A stretch of DNA of 64,000 nt from Gracilaria caudata (taxonomy: Eukaryota > Rhodophyta > Florideophyceae > Gracilariales > Gracilariaceae). Numbering within the stretch: position 1 is the stretch's first letter; each line of letters starts with the position of its first letter. The stretch spans positions 1-64,000 of the forward strand of contig JASCIV010000040.1 in the NCBI GenBank assembly GCA_030374735.1, given 5' to 3'. A program made the position numbers and the translations under genes. The notes under the pieces were generated by a model. That model had not been told where the DNA came from, made no database searches, and saw nothing but the letters and a program-made list of their open reading frames with translations. Positions 49,470-59,054 of this stretch are shown in pieces.

Positions 49470-52400
49470 TCACATCCCATTCCGTTCGTGTTCATCGGTG
49501 CGTGTTGGTTTCAGGTGTGAAAAACGTAGATATGCGAATTTGACTTGTACGACTACAATGCAAACGCGAAAGCCATTCGCGTTTGCATTGTAGTCGTACA
49601 AGGGTGAGTCTGAGTCCCAGAGTCTCTGTTCAAGGGTGGCGGGGAGTGAGTGTTGCGCGCCGCAAAGCGCACAGACATTGTCCCAGTTTTGCCGGAGATA
49701 CGGTGCGGTGCGCTGAAGCTGTTTGGGAGCATTGTGCTGCTGCTCCTGCCAGCGCCACACACTGAACTGCGGCGCGTGACCGTCATCCGTGCTCATTCGC
49801 CACTCAATGAGCACGTTGTCGTCCGCGTCGAACGAAAGGGCGTGTGTCTCACGCCGGATAGGCAAGCAGGCGTGTAACGCACCATCGCAGTCGTACACTC
49901 GCACCTCATATCCGTCGTCAAATGCCACGAGACCGTGGAGCGAACACGCAATGCCATTGACGGAAGTTCCACTGAACTCCGACGAAATTTCGAGGAGTGG
50001 CGTTTGTTTTTGCGCGGCGCTGTAGTGCCATACCCACAGGTTGCGGACTCTCATTCTGTTGAAATATGTATAGGAGGCTACCACCACCCACGCGCCGTCG
50101 CAGCTCAGCGCACAAGCTTCAATATTCATCGCCCATTCAGATGGTAAATGAAGCATTGCAACACGCTTTCCCTTCTGCGTGTCCCACAACAGTACTCCTC
50201 GCTTGCAAGCCATTGCCAACATAGGCCGTTCGCTTGCCCACGCCATGTGCTCAACTCTTCCCAGCACGTCTTGGTCCCACTCTAGCCCGCCTTCGGCGAG
50301 ACGCTTGCCGTGCGAGTCCCACAGCCACACGTGCTTACCATCCTCAGAACAAGTTGCCACCATGCTGCCGTCACCACTCCATCGCACATTGCACCATATC
50401 GGCTTTTCGGCTTGGCTTGCACTGCTCAGCTCAACTTCCAAACCGTCACACAGTTGGGTCCAACGCATTGATCCTACTCGCACAACACGTACCTCACCAC
50501 CAGAGATAGCCACAACCTGTGTTTCGTCTGCGGACCAATTCCATGACTGACAGAAGCCAGTCTCTCTTCCAAAGCGCGCACACATGATCTCGTGTGGCGC
50601 ATCACACAAATTCCACAGACGGAATTCCCCACCATTTACCATGCCCAACATTTGATCATCAGGAGACCACTTCAGCACAATCCGGTAATGTGCAAATATC
50701 ATTGCATCCCTATTCACTTGTATCTTAATCTGTTCTTTTCTCTGCCCTGCTTCAACATTCCAAACCGAAATGCTTCCCCCTTCCGCGTTCTCCTTTGACA
50801 ATGTCGCTATGCGCCCATCGCGTGAGCACGCCACAGTTGCGATCCATTTGTTAACAAACCAGCTCTCTACAGTGCCATTGTCAGTGTCCCATACATCAAC
50901 TCGTCCATCTCTGCGTCCAACCGCCATGGTCCGCCCATTCCCTGACAATCCAATACACCCCACCGCTGCTTCACATTCCATTGACCCAATCTTGCTCATT
51001 TCCGTTCCCTCAATCTTCCAAACCTCTACATTTTTCTCATCCGAGGCGAACGCCAACCTGCTTCCATTCTCACAAAAAGCCAGGCATCTTGTATTTCCGT
51101 TGCGTCCCGTACCATGGCAGCTCACTACTCGTTGGCTTTCAATATCGAACAACTTTGTACTGCCGTTCTTCATGAGTAATGCAAGTTTCGTCCCGTCTCC
51201 ACTTAAAATGCTCTCGAATTTTTCCTCTGCACAATCGACATTCCAAATCATCTTTCCCGCGCCAGCATCATGTTCTTCAAGCCTACGAATTTCGCATGTG
51301 TACCAAACTGCGCTTTTAACTTGGCTCACAACAATTACCGAACCATCTTCCCCGAAACATGAGTCTCTTACAGAATCCTCCAAATTCCATATCTTCTTTA
51401 CCGCTCCTCCTGCCTGCAAAAGGCTTACTGCCCCACAACGTACCCATGGCTTTTCAGCATGCTCCATGATCTTCTCCAAGTATTCACCTATGGCCTCTAC
51501 TTTCTTGCTGCCTACCAATCTTCCATACAGTTGGAACCATACTTCTTTCTCGTTGCGCGATACATACGCACTTGATAGTACAATTGCATCCTTCACCAGT
51601 TCCAACGCTTCAATTCCACATGATTCCTTTCTTCTACATTTCTCCTGCACTTCAGTACTTTTCTCTTCCACTTTTCTCATCGCCTCAATCACCAGTGTGT
51701 AGTCGTCCAGCACCTGCCTGATCCCTCCAGTTCGAATCTGTTTCACAGTCCACCTCGGATCTAATAGAACCGCACATGCTTCTTCATTCAGATCAGCCCC
51801 AACCAAATGTCGGAACAAGTTTTGGTACAGGTACGTAACCCCTTCCTCATTAATCCTCCAGCCTGAAGCCTCCCACCAAGCCCGACACGACCAATTACAT
51901 TCTCCATCCACAGTGTATGACTCTCTCGCACACGATTCTAGCAATTGTCGATGATGTGCCACAATCGCTCCTTCTCCATTTCTCTCAATTGCCATTTCTC
52001 CACACAAATCAATAATCTTGTCATGAGCCTCAATACACCTTCCCTTCCCATTTGCCACATTTACGTTCACCAGCGACATCTCTTCCAACGCATCCACAAT
52101 TCGACTCGTGTCATTCGCTCGCAACTTCCATACTTTGTTCAACATCGATTCTGGGATCGCTTTCTGTTTCGGAATCACACACAGAGCGTGGAACGTTTGC
52201 CCTACTGAACTTGATAACTCCTCTGAGAATCCAAGTTTCTCTATATTAGCTTGTGCACGTCTCAACCCACTTCGTATAATGGTCCGAAGGTTCCCTTCAT
52301 ACTCAGGTGTCCTCTTATCAGTTATTGTGCTCTTATTGGAAACACTCGCTGCCCACTCCCCAAGCACCATCGCAGGCTCAACCTCCTTCCCCCATGTATT

Positions 52401-53582
52401 CAGTTCATGCTTCAAGATCGCACTGGCAATCGATAGGCACAACACCCACCCCCCGCACCCGCCAACCCCTTTCTCTAACGATAGCCGACACTTAGTGTCC
52501 TTCTCCTTCCAATCTATCACTTGTTTCTTCTCTTCATCACCCAAACGCGACAGAACAATGTCTTGCGACAGCTCACCTCTCGGATTCAGAAACCCAAACG
52601 ACACCTTTTCTTCACACATGGTTATAACATCCATTTCACTTGCACGACACGAAATCACCATTGAACATCGTGTCCCTTCCGGTAGTACTCTGCTTTGAAA
52701 CATTCCCACCACATGTTTCCAAGAATTCCATACATCATCTATCACCACCAAAAACCTCCTCTCCCAAAACATTGTCCCGAACTGCCGAATTGCAATGTCC
52801 AAGCTGCTTTCTGAACTGAGCTGCTTTTCGACGTTTGGTGATCCAAAGTCAAAAGCACATGTTCTCATTTGTGATATAATGTCTGCCTTTTGTATCGCTT
52901 CACCGAACGAAAGTACGTGTATACCATCTATGAATCGTTTCTGAACACATTCATCTTGGCACAACCACTTTAATGCTGCCGTTTTACCCATTCCGCCAGG
53001 TCCGTAAGCACACACGAGACGATGGTTGCTTTCGGAAAGTAGCAATTGTCGCAATCGGTGTTCTCGAATCATTTCGCGGTCATCACCACTTTCCTGTAAA
53101 CAATATCGATACGATTTCATTGGTGTGCTCAGTTGATTGCCATAGATCCTGTTGACATGCTTGCTTGATTGGGATAGGTGGTTTGGTTGGATACCATTCC
53201 ACGTGGTAGTGAGCGTAAACATAGCTTCTACACCCGAAATCATGTCCTTCGCGTGCTCGATGTGTTCCTTATCTCGCACCACATGCGTATTCCGTGCCGC
53301 CGACGTGGTGCTACTCGTTGGACTTCGGCCTTTTACTTCGTCCAGAATGTGTTTTGCTTTCGCGAGACTGTCAAGCCAGGATTTGGAGGCTTCTTGCAAC
53401 CTTTTTTCTTTCAGGCTTTGAGCACAACTCTCGATGCTTCTTTTCAATGTATCATGGTAATCGAGGACACAATCGACATCATCCGGGACACGTTTGGCAT
53501 CGCGAATTCGATGACCGAACTTGTAACACTCCTTCACAACCTTGAATCCAAGATTGACCCCACTAAATGCTTCTGAGGCCAT
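49470..53582 (-). CDS. NLR-like receptor 2: helical domain, NB-ARC, WD40 repeats
   Basis: 1370 aa, single exon, same domain order as receptor 1. By my count about 16 of the first 98 residues differ between the two. Walker A GPGGMGKT is at about 194-201, Walker B RFLVVIDDVW near 275, and the MHD-equivalent reads AHDKIIDL instead of VHDKIIDL. WD40 repeats run from about 730 (VEVWKIEGTEM, RVDVWDTDNG, SVWNVEAG, WLWDSHGK, LLWDTQKG). The C-terminus departs from receptor 1 exactly at a perfect 26-bp inverted repeat (49545-49601), after which the reading is new. The gene is intact, so both copies are likely expressed; divergence is spread over the propeller. Confidence 0.85.
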   Translation of the reverse strand: MASEAFSGVNLGFKVVKECYKFGHRIRDAKRVPDDVDCVLDYHDTLKRSIESCAQSLKEKRLQEASKSWLDSLAKAKHILDEVKGRSPTSSTTSAARNTHVVRDKEHIEHAKDMISGVEAMFTLTTTWNGIQPNHLSQSSKHVNRIYGNQLSTPMKSYRYCLQESGDDREMIREHRLRQLLLSESNHRLVCAYGPGGMGKTAALKWLCQDECVQKRFIDGIHVLSFGEAIQKADIISQMRTCAFDFGSPNVEKQLSSESSLDIAIRQFGTMFWERRFLVVIDDVWNSWKHVVGMFQSRVLPEGTRCSMVISCRASEMDVITMCEEKVSFGFLNPRGELSQDIVLSRLGDEEKKQVIDWKEKDTKCRLSLEKGVGGCGGWVLCLSIASAILKHELNTWGKEVEPAMVLGEWAASVSNKSTITDKRTPEYEGNLRTIIRSGLRRAQANIEKLGFSEELSSSVGQTFHALCVIPKQKAIPESMLNKVWKLRANDTSRIVDALEEMSLVNVNVANGKGRCIEAHDKIIDLCGEMAIERNGEGAIVAHHRQLLESCARESYTVDGECNWSCRAWWEASGWRINEEGVTYLYQNLFRHLVGADLNEEACAVLLDPRWTVKQIRTGGIRQVLDDYTLVIEAMRKVEEKSTEVQEKCRRKESCGIEALELVKDAIVLSSAYVSRNEKEVWFQLYGRLVGSKKVEAIGEYLEKIMEHAEKPWVRCGAVSLLQAGGAVKKIWNLEDSVRDSCFGEDGSVIVVSQVKSAVWYTCEIRRLEEHDAGAGKMIWNVDCAEEKFESILSGDGTKLALLMKNGSTKLFDIESQRVVSCHGTGRNGNTRCLAFCENGSRLAFASDEKNVEVWKIEGTEMSKIGSMECEAAVGCIGLSGNGRTMAVGRRDGRVDVWDTDNGTVESWFVNKWIATVACSRDGRIATLSKENAEGGSISVWNVEAGQRKEQIKIQVNRDAMIFAHYRIVLKWSPDDQMLGMVNGGEFRLWNLCDAPHEIMCARFGRETGFCQSWNWSADETQVVAISGGEVRVVRVGSMRWTQLCDGLEVELSSASQAEKPIWCNVRWSGDGSMVATCSEDGKHVWLWDSHGKRLAEGGLEWDQDVLGRVEHMAWASERPMLAMACKRGVLLWDTQKGKRVAMLHLPSEWAMNIEACALSCDGAWVVVASYTYFNRMRVRNLWVWHYSAAQKQTPLLEISSEFSGTSVNGIACSLHGLVAFDDGYEVRVYDCDGALHACLPIRRETHALSFDADDNVLIEWRMSTDDGHAPQFSVWRWQEQQHNAPKQLQRTAPYLRQNWDNVCALCGAQHSLPATLEQRLWDSDSPLYDYNANANGFRVCIVVVQVKFAYLRFSHLKPTRTDEHERNGM
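49545..49601. repeat. Perfect 26-bp inverted repeat inside receptor 2
   Basis: Positions 49545-49570 are the exact reverse complement of 49576-49601, with a 5-nt loop (AGCCA). The right arm carries GCGTTTGCATTGTAGTCGTA, also present once in receptor 1 (around 38750), so the left arm is the added copy. It encodes the new C-terminal residues FRVCIVVVQVKF. It looks like a template-switch (snap-back) event during replication. Confidence 0.9.
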
Positions 53583-54673
53583 AATAGTAGTCCAAAACGA
53601 CGTTTGCCTGTGTCAGTGGTTTAAATTAGAAATCGAAGCCGTGTGGGTCCGTAAACTGGAAACAAGAGCAATGTAAAGGCGAATTGCGAAGCGAAGCGTA
53701 ACATCAACAATTGCTCCCGCTTGAAGAGCGGGTAGTAGCCCACAAAAGCAAACCAAAGCAAACCAAACCAATCCTGCAAGCACCGAAAGGTAGATTAAGA
53801 TGAGACGAAGCGCCGCTCGTACCTTCGGTAAAGAAACGGTACTGTAGCACTAAATGTAGTCAAAACTCCGATTGGAAGTGCACAACGAGAAACGCGGGGC
53901 GCAGCACGCAGATGCTACTGTATGTTGTTACAGTTGGCGGCGATTCAGGGTGGGACAGCAAAGCACACGACAAGGACAGAGAGATCGCGACGAACAGGAC
54001 GCGGCCGCACTGTAGCAACACAATAACTCTACGTGCGAACTCGCTCACTTAACTTTGTTCCAGTCGGAGGCATTTCGAGCTGCCACGGCAGGGAAAACCC
54101 TTTTGATTGCGTGCGAGATCGTAGGACGCCGCGACGGGATAAGTCTTGGAGCTCCCGATTAGCCAATCATTTGTTCGTTGGCCATCTATGTCCTGCTATG
54201 ATACCCAGACTCGGGGCCTCATGTCGCATTTTGCGCCCACAGCTGGGCCCCAACTTCACACAAACCTTGTTGTGGGTAGCGTCACGGTTCTACCCTTGTA
54301 GATGTTATGCCATGCGAAGATGCATACGTTCTCGGTCACACTTGTTTGCCACCTGCAGTCTGCATCCCAAAGATAGAATTTCACGACGGTAGAGGCAAGA
54401 GCAGTTGGTTTTTTTCGTCAATTTGAAATGGGATCCCGAGTGTGGTCACATTCATATGAGTGCTCATATACGCCCACGACAGCCTCCTATGATAGCCTAC
54501 ACCGGACATGTACGGCTGGCATTTTACCTGCTCTGACACCGAGGACGGGATCATCCAACTTCAATGGCGCCGCGCAGCTATCCACTCTGCACACGCCCAC
54601 GCAGCCAATTCATCCTCTCGACGTTTTCACACCAAACTGCGGCAGTTCGTCATAGTTTCCTCGACGCTGCAGA
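53583..54673. other. Upstream region of receptor 2 and intergenic spacer
   Basis: The first 500 bp correspond to the promoter region of receptor 1. The rest, to 54673, has only overlapping short frames. Confidence 0.45.
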
Positions 54674-54937
54674 ATGACACAGCTCGCTTTCGCACCGCGT
54701 TTACGCACGCCGCTTTCTAAGCCCCGTCATTCTCTGCTCACTCCGAGAACGCCAATCTGGCCACCGCGTTCGCAAAGCCGTCGCCCTTCCGTCGCGGCCA
54801 GTCTCGTGTTCGAAAGCAAAACCATCACGTCATTCGCAGAACAAGTCAAGGGTGAATGGACCGGCTACGAGAGCAATTTCAGCCCTCACACGGGACAGCC
54901 CCCGATGATCAATCATCATACTGATCATACAGTATGA
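54674..54937 (+). CDS. Possible truncated plastid-targeted protein or first exon, 87 aa
   Basis: It begins MTQLAFAPRLRTPLSKPRHS and stays Ser/Arg/Pro-rich for about 50 residues, a transit-peptide-like composition. It then reads AEQVKGEWTGYESNFSPHTG, reminiscent of the G-E-W-x-G-Y-x-x-x-F-S start of plastid proteins of unknown function. It ends in a palindrome (54914-54939) and no continuation is seen before UCH37. It may be a first exon, a truncated gene or a pseudogene. Confidence 0.35.
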   Translation: MTQLAFAPRLRTPLSKPRHSLLTPRTPIWPPRSQSRRPSVAASLVFESKTITSFAEQVKGEWTGYESNFSPHTGQPPMINHHTDHTV

Positions 54938-54939
54938 TG
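54914..54939. repeat. 10-bp hairpin at the end of the truncated frame
   Basis: CATCATACTG and CAGTATGATG flank a 6-nt loop. It lies at the point where the plastid-like reading frame loses sense. Confidence 0.5.
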
Positions 54940-55321
54940 TTTTGTGAAATTGCGGATCCTGAGAGGGCTTTGCAACGAACTCGGGTGCACAGAGCCGGTC
55001 CGGTAGGAACGGCGTGAACCCGAAGCGTCTGTGTGGCAAAATGAACACCGCGATGGAACTTCGCAATTTGCCTTCTGACGAACCAACTTGCGACAACCAA
55101 GCTACTCCTGGGTAGCGTTCTGTTGTTGCCCTTGTACAACAAATCACAAAAAAATTAAATGCAAACTTTTCCGCCAAAAAGCCCGGTGTCTCTCTGTCCT
55201 GGTTCGAACCCAGCATCGGTGCCTGGCTCGTAGTTCGTTGCTGGTTTGTGACAGCACGGCGACAACTTGACCGAGCACTTGTCACCGTTTTCTCCCTGAG
55301 GCGGGGCTAGAAGCTCGTAAC
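54940..55321. other. Intergenic, promoter region of UCH37
   Basis: No gene is seen. GGTTCGAACC at 55201 resembles a tRNA B box, but no cloverleaf can be drawn around it. Confidence 0.45.
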
Positions 55322-56287
55322 ATGGCGGATCTAGGCTGGTGTACAATAGAGTCCGATCCAGGTGTGTTCACGGAGCTGCTGCGCGAAATTGGCGTCAAGA
55401 ATGTGCAGGTTGAGGAACTATATGCGCTGGACAAACATTTGATAGCGCAGTATGGTCAGGTCTATGGACTCGTGTTTCTGTTCAAATATCGCGCGGATGA
55501 ACGCAATATCGCACAAAACAGACCCGGGAGGCTCTGCGTGCCGCCGCCTGAATCGTTGTTCTTTGCGAATCAGACCATCACCAACGCGTGTGCCACACAA
55601 GCGCTGCTTTCCATCGTGATGAACACCTCATCTCTTTCCATAGGGGAGGAGCTTTCCAGATTCAAAGAGTTTTCAACAGGCATGGATTCGATGACAAAAG
55701 GAATGGTGGTATCCAATTCGGAAGTGATCCGTGCCGCGCACAATTCTTTTGCACCACAACATCAGTTCGTTGTGGAAGACAGTCAGTCTGTCGAAAAGGA
55801 GGATCCATTCCATTTTGTAGCGTACATTCCACATGAAGGCAAGGTGTACGAACTTGACGGCTTGCAGGAGGGACCGCGGGAACATGGCGCATACACAGAA
55901 GGTACCGATTGGTTGGACGTAGTAACGCCCATTATTTCGCAGCGAATGGAAGAGTACAGCGGCAGCGAGATTCGTTTCAACATCATGATGCTTGTGGAAG
56001 ACCCTCGGGAACGGCTCGAGGCTGAGGTGGCGAAACTACGGGGCGGTACGGAAGCCAACGCCGGAAAGATTTCGTCTCTTGAAGCAGAACTTGCGCAGCA
56101 GATGGAGAAACATGAGAGGTGGCGCTGTGAAAACGTGCGAAGACGGTGGAATTTTGTTCCTTTCATCGTCGAATTGTTCAAAGCGATGGCAGAATCAGGA
56201 CAAGCGGAGGAGCTGATTGCTGACGCTAAGGCGAAAAAAGAAAGGGACTATGAAAAATTAATGGAGAAACAAAACAAGCAAACTTAA
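55322..56287 (+). CDS. Ubiquitin C-terminal hydrolase, UCH37/UCHL5 type
   Basis: 321 aa. It is a proteasome- and INO80-associated cysteine deubiquitinase. The N-terminus GWCTIESDPGVFTELLREIG is characteristic. Catalytic residues: Gln in FFANQTITNACATQALLSI (oxyanion hole), Cys in NACATQ, His in PFHFVAYIP, Asp in VYELDGLQEG. The crossover loop segment lies between about 140 and 165. The C-terminal ULD is complete: a coiled coil, then RRRWNFVPFIVELFKAMAES, which in animals binds the proteasome receptor Rpn13, ending in a Lys-rich tail. Single exon and ATG start agree with the family (human about 329 aa). Confidence 0.95.
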   Translation: MADLGWCTIESDPGVFTELLREIGVKNVQVEELYALDKHLIAQYGQVYGLVFLFKYRADERNIAQNRPGRLCVPPPESLFFANQTITNACATQALLSIVMNTSSLSIGEELSRFKEFSTGMDSMTKGMVVSNSEVIRAAHNSFAPQHQFVVEDSQSVEKEDPFHFVAYIPHEGKVYELDGLQEGPREHGAYTEGTDWLDVVTPIISQRMEEYSGSEIRFNIMMLVEDPRERLEAEVAKLRGGTEANAGKISSLEAELAQQMEKHERWRCENVRRRWNFVPFIVELFKAMAESGQAEELIADAKAKKERDYEKLMEKQNKQT

Positions 56288-56601
56288 AAAGAGTGGCCTG
56301 CAAGTTTCAGGAGGCTCAGATCAACAAGGCAGATGATGTGTGAAGCAATGAGCAATCAGAAGGCAGACGTATGAGATAAGCGATAAGCGATAGCTTGAGA
56401 GCGTGAGATAAACCAAAATGACACAAGGCTAACTTTACGATGGTGCCTTGCATTGCGCCGTGTAGATAGGATATTCGCGGCGGAAACTTGAGAACGAGAG
56501 CGCAAAATGGAGAGAGAGCGAGCTGACGCGAGCGTTGAAGGCATTGGTTGTAGCTCAAAGCTTAACGGAGTACTCCGGAGCGCTGGTGATCTTCGGCTCA
56601 C
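56288..56601. other. Convergent 3' region, nothing seen
   Basis: A short GATAAGC tandem (about 56373-56390) is the only pattern in this stretch. Confidence 0.5.
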
Positions 56602-57207
56602 TTAGGCGGGAGTGCCACTCTGTTCAGGTGTGTCATCAGTCTGCTCTTGCGCTGCAGCGTCGGTCGCATCTTCTGCTTGCTCTGCAGCGAGAGTGGGTTC
56701 GGATTGTTGTGCATCGGTTGAGTCGACGGTGCTGCTCTCCTCAAACTTGTCTTCTGCAGCCAGTGCAGTGGCAACCATTTCCGCGGACGCGATAACTTCC
56801 TTTCCTCCAAACGCAGCCTCAAGCTCCTCTGGTTTAATGATCTTATAAACTGGAGGCAATCTAACCGGCAAGAAACACGAGACACGAAAGAAAGAAGAAA
56901 ATTACATGTGAGTACAACAGCGAATTGACAGAGACGAGTGAAGAAATTAAGGAGACGAAACGTACCCTTCGGCACGCAGCGGCTCTGGATTGAACGATGG
57001 CGGCTTGCGGTTGATATCTGAAGGCCTGTGTTTCTTTGGGCGCCGGCGATCGGCCTTCTTGGCGCCCTTGAACTGCACATGCTTCGCGGCGCGGATCTCG
57101 AGCGGAGCGTACGGCACACAGACGGGCGCGGCGGGCCGAGCCGCCACGCTGTTTGAAGCGTGAGACAGCCCGCAGCGCGGCAGAACGACGGGTGTCACGA
57201 ACGCCAT
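56602..57207 (-). CDS. Plastid ribosomal protein, PSRP6/cL38-like (two exons)
   Basis: Exon 1 is 57207-56966 and exon 2 is 56860-56602; the 105-bp intron starts GTACGT and ends with a pyrimidine run and GGTTAG. Together they encode 166 aa. The N-terminus (MAFVTPVVLPRCGLSHASNS) looks like a transit peptide. The core reads RRPKKHRPSDINRKPPSF followed by P-x-P and, across the splice, GLPPVY. This matches the R-P-K-K-x-x-P-x-D-I-x-R-K-P pattern and proline tail of plastid-specific ribosomal protein 6 of land plants. A long acidic Glu/Ala/Asp/Thr-rich C-terminal tail is extra. It would be a peripheral protein of the plastid 50S subunit. Confidence 0.6.
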
Positions 57208-57539
57208 TGTTGCGAGCAAGGCGGAAGACGAGCAAGCGTTGCGGTCGTCGTCCACAACGCTCCGGCAGATAATGATCTCCACGTGAAACGACGCGCCGCT
57301 CAGATCAGCTCCCAGTGGGAGCCTCCCACCTGCTAGTGTTCGCGTGGACACCGTGGACGCCGTGGGCGCCGTGGGCGCGTGGGCGCGTGGGCCCGCGACG
57401 CGACGTGGCGAAGCGCTGTTCGCGCAGCCCACATCATGAACGGCTTGAGCGCGCGCGTGGGCTGCCACAGAACGGCGGCTCGTCGCCCCCATCGCCCCCG
57501 TCCGCGCCCGCGTCGAGCGTGCATCATGTCGTAAGCGCG
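57208..57539. promoter_or_regulatory. Shared upstream region of two divergent genes
   Basis: 332 bp lie between the cL38-like start and the proline-rich gene start. GTGGGCGC- and CGTGGAC-type tandem repeats (about 57345-57400) stand out and could be promoter elements. Confidence 0.4.
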
Positions 57540-59054
57540 ATGAGCACTTCGCCGCACCGCCACCCCATGTCGACGCAGACGCTCATCCTATCGCACTTCG
57601 CCAACTTCAAGCTTGCCGGCGACCGCGTCGTACGCGACGCTGTGCACTCCATTCAGTCCGCGCCCTCCGTGCGCCATGCGCGTCCCGTGCGCCATGCGCG
57701 TCCCGCGCGTAGAAGGCGCGCGCGCCGATACAAACATGCGTCTTCGCGCAGGGTGAACGCCATGTCTGACGCTGATCTGGAGGCAGAGCTGGCTGCCAGA
57801 CGTGCTGCACGCGCCAGGGAGAGGGAACGCTACGCCAAGGCCATGCGCTCCGAAAAGCTCGCCGTGCTTGAGAGCGAACTGTTGCGTCTGCGTTCAGAGA
57901 TCTCGCGCATGGATCGTGCCACCCCGCTAGGTGGCGGCACTCCGCCCACCGCACGCTGGGAAGCGCTGCCGAACGACCGCCGTTCGTCGCGGAATGCGCG
58001 CTCGAGACAGGGGGCGTATCCGTCGTCCTCTCCATTGGGCTCGCCTCCGCTCTCTTCGGCCCCGCCGCCGGCTGCAATGCCTGCCCGTTCGGCGCCGGGA
58101 GCGCCGCCAATGCCTCCACCGCCGCCGCCCGAACTGCCGGCCCTGGATCCCGAGAAGCAGAAGCGCGAGAAGCTGGAGAGACAGCGTCGCCGTGAAGCAA
58201 AGCGCAAAGAACGCGAGGCTGCCAAGAAGCCGGTCACCTTGGCTGACATTATTAGAAGCGCTGGCCCTAACCCTGCTAGCCGCCTCAAGCCTAGCGGAAG
58301 CACGCCGCTGCCAGATGTGAACGAACCGCCGGAAGACGAAAAGGCTGCCTTCGCCAATTTGAAGGATACGCTCAAGAAAACTGCGCCTACTGAGCAGTCC
58401 AATGATCAAACTTCAGAGTCTGATCCCGAGAAGAAAACCGAAAAAGCCAAAGCAGACGCACCGTCACCAGAGGATCAAGACAGCAAGACAGCCGAAGACC
58501 AATCCGCATCGCCCCCCGCTTCCAAGGAAGAACGCACTGATGAGAGAAAAGCCTCGAAACAAGACGAGCCGAAAGAGCCTGCAACTGCGAGGAAGGACTC
58601 AGAAACAACAGCGAAATCGGATGCGCAGTCATTGTCCGAGAAAGATGTTCATTCGAATGAGTCTGCGACACAGCCGGGAGGCAAGTCTGAATCACATGAA
58701 AATGAAAGCGCGGACGAGCCCAAATCGGCCCAAGCATCAGAAAGGCAGGATCAAGTACCTGCATCTTCCGAGGCGCTACCACTGCCGAACGGTGCTCAAT
58801 CCCATTCTAACGGTCCCATCCCAACTGACTCAACCGCCGATCAGTCTTCAACAAAGACGTCGGAAGATGCCAAGGACGCTATTTCTGCCCTCTCCGCGCT
58901 CACAGCTAAGCTGCCGAAGAAGTCATCGCCTGCGACATCATCCAACGATTTGAAATCCAATGTGTCGGCCCCAAGCTCTAGACGGCTTTCTCTGGAAGAG
59001 AAGCGACGATTGAGACGAGCAGCAAAAGAGTCAGCGGCTGCCAAAGAGGACTAG
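57540..59054 (+). CDS. Disordered proline-rich protein with WH2-like motif
   Basis: 504 aa from the first ATG (MSTSPHRHPMSTQTLI); the open frame extends upstream without Met. A basic Arg-rich region is followed by a coiled coil (about 75-125, DADLEAELAARRAARARERE), a proline run (PPMPPPPPPELP, about 185), a Lys/Arg-rich helix, and VTLADIIRSAGPNPASRLKP (about 230), which loosely resembles a WH2 actin-binding motif. The last 250 residues are Ser/Glu/Lys/Asp-rich and end LSLEEKRRLRRAAKE. An actin-related or scaffold role is only a suggestion. Confidence 0.6.
   Translation: MSTSPHRHPMSTQTLILSHFANFKLAGDRVVRDAVHSIQSAPSVRHARPVRHARPARRRRARRYKHASSRRVNAMSDADLEAELAARRAARARERERYAKAMRSEKLAVLESELLRLRSEISRMDRATPLGGGTPPTARWEALPNDRRSSRNARSRQGAYPSSSPLGSPPLSSAPPPAAMPARSAPGAPPMPPPPPPELPALDPEKQKREKLERQRRREAKRKEREAAKKPVTLADIIRSAGPNPASRLKPSGSTPLPDVNEPPEDEKAAFANLKDTLKKTAPTEQSNDQTSESDPEKKTEKAKADAPSPEDQDSKTAEDQSASPPASKEERTDERKASKQDEPKEPATARKDSETTAKSDAQSLSEKDVHSNESATQPGGKSESHENESADEPKSAQASERQDQVPASSEALPLPNGAQSHSNGPIPTDSTADQSSTKTSEDAKDAISALSALTAKLPKKSSPATSSNDLKSNVSAPSSRRLSLEEKRRLRRAAKESAAAKED

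Noticed and set aside
55180..55240. tRNA gene suggested by GGTTCGAACC
   Set aside because: The T-arm can be drawn with one mismatch, but no acceptor stem, D-arm or anticodon arm can be fitted upstream on either strand.
54830..55285. 151-codon minus-strand frame upstream of UCH37
   Set aside because: It is antisense to the transit-like frame and the UCH37 promoter region, with no conserved features.
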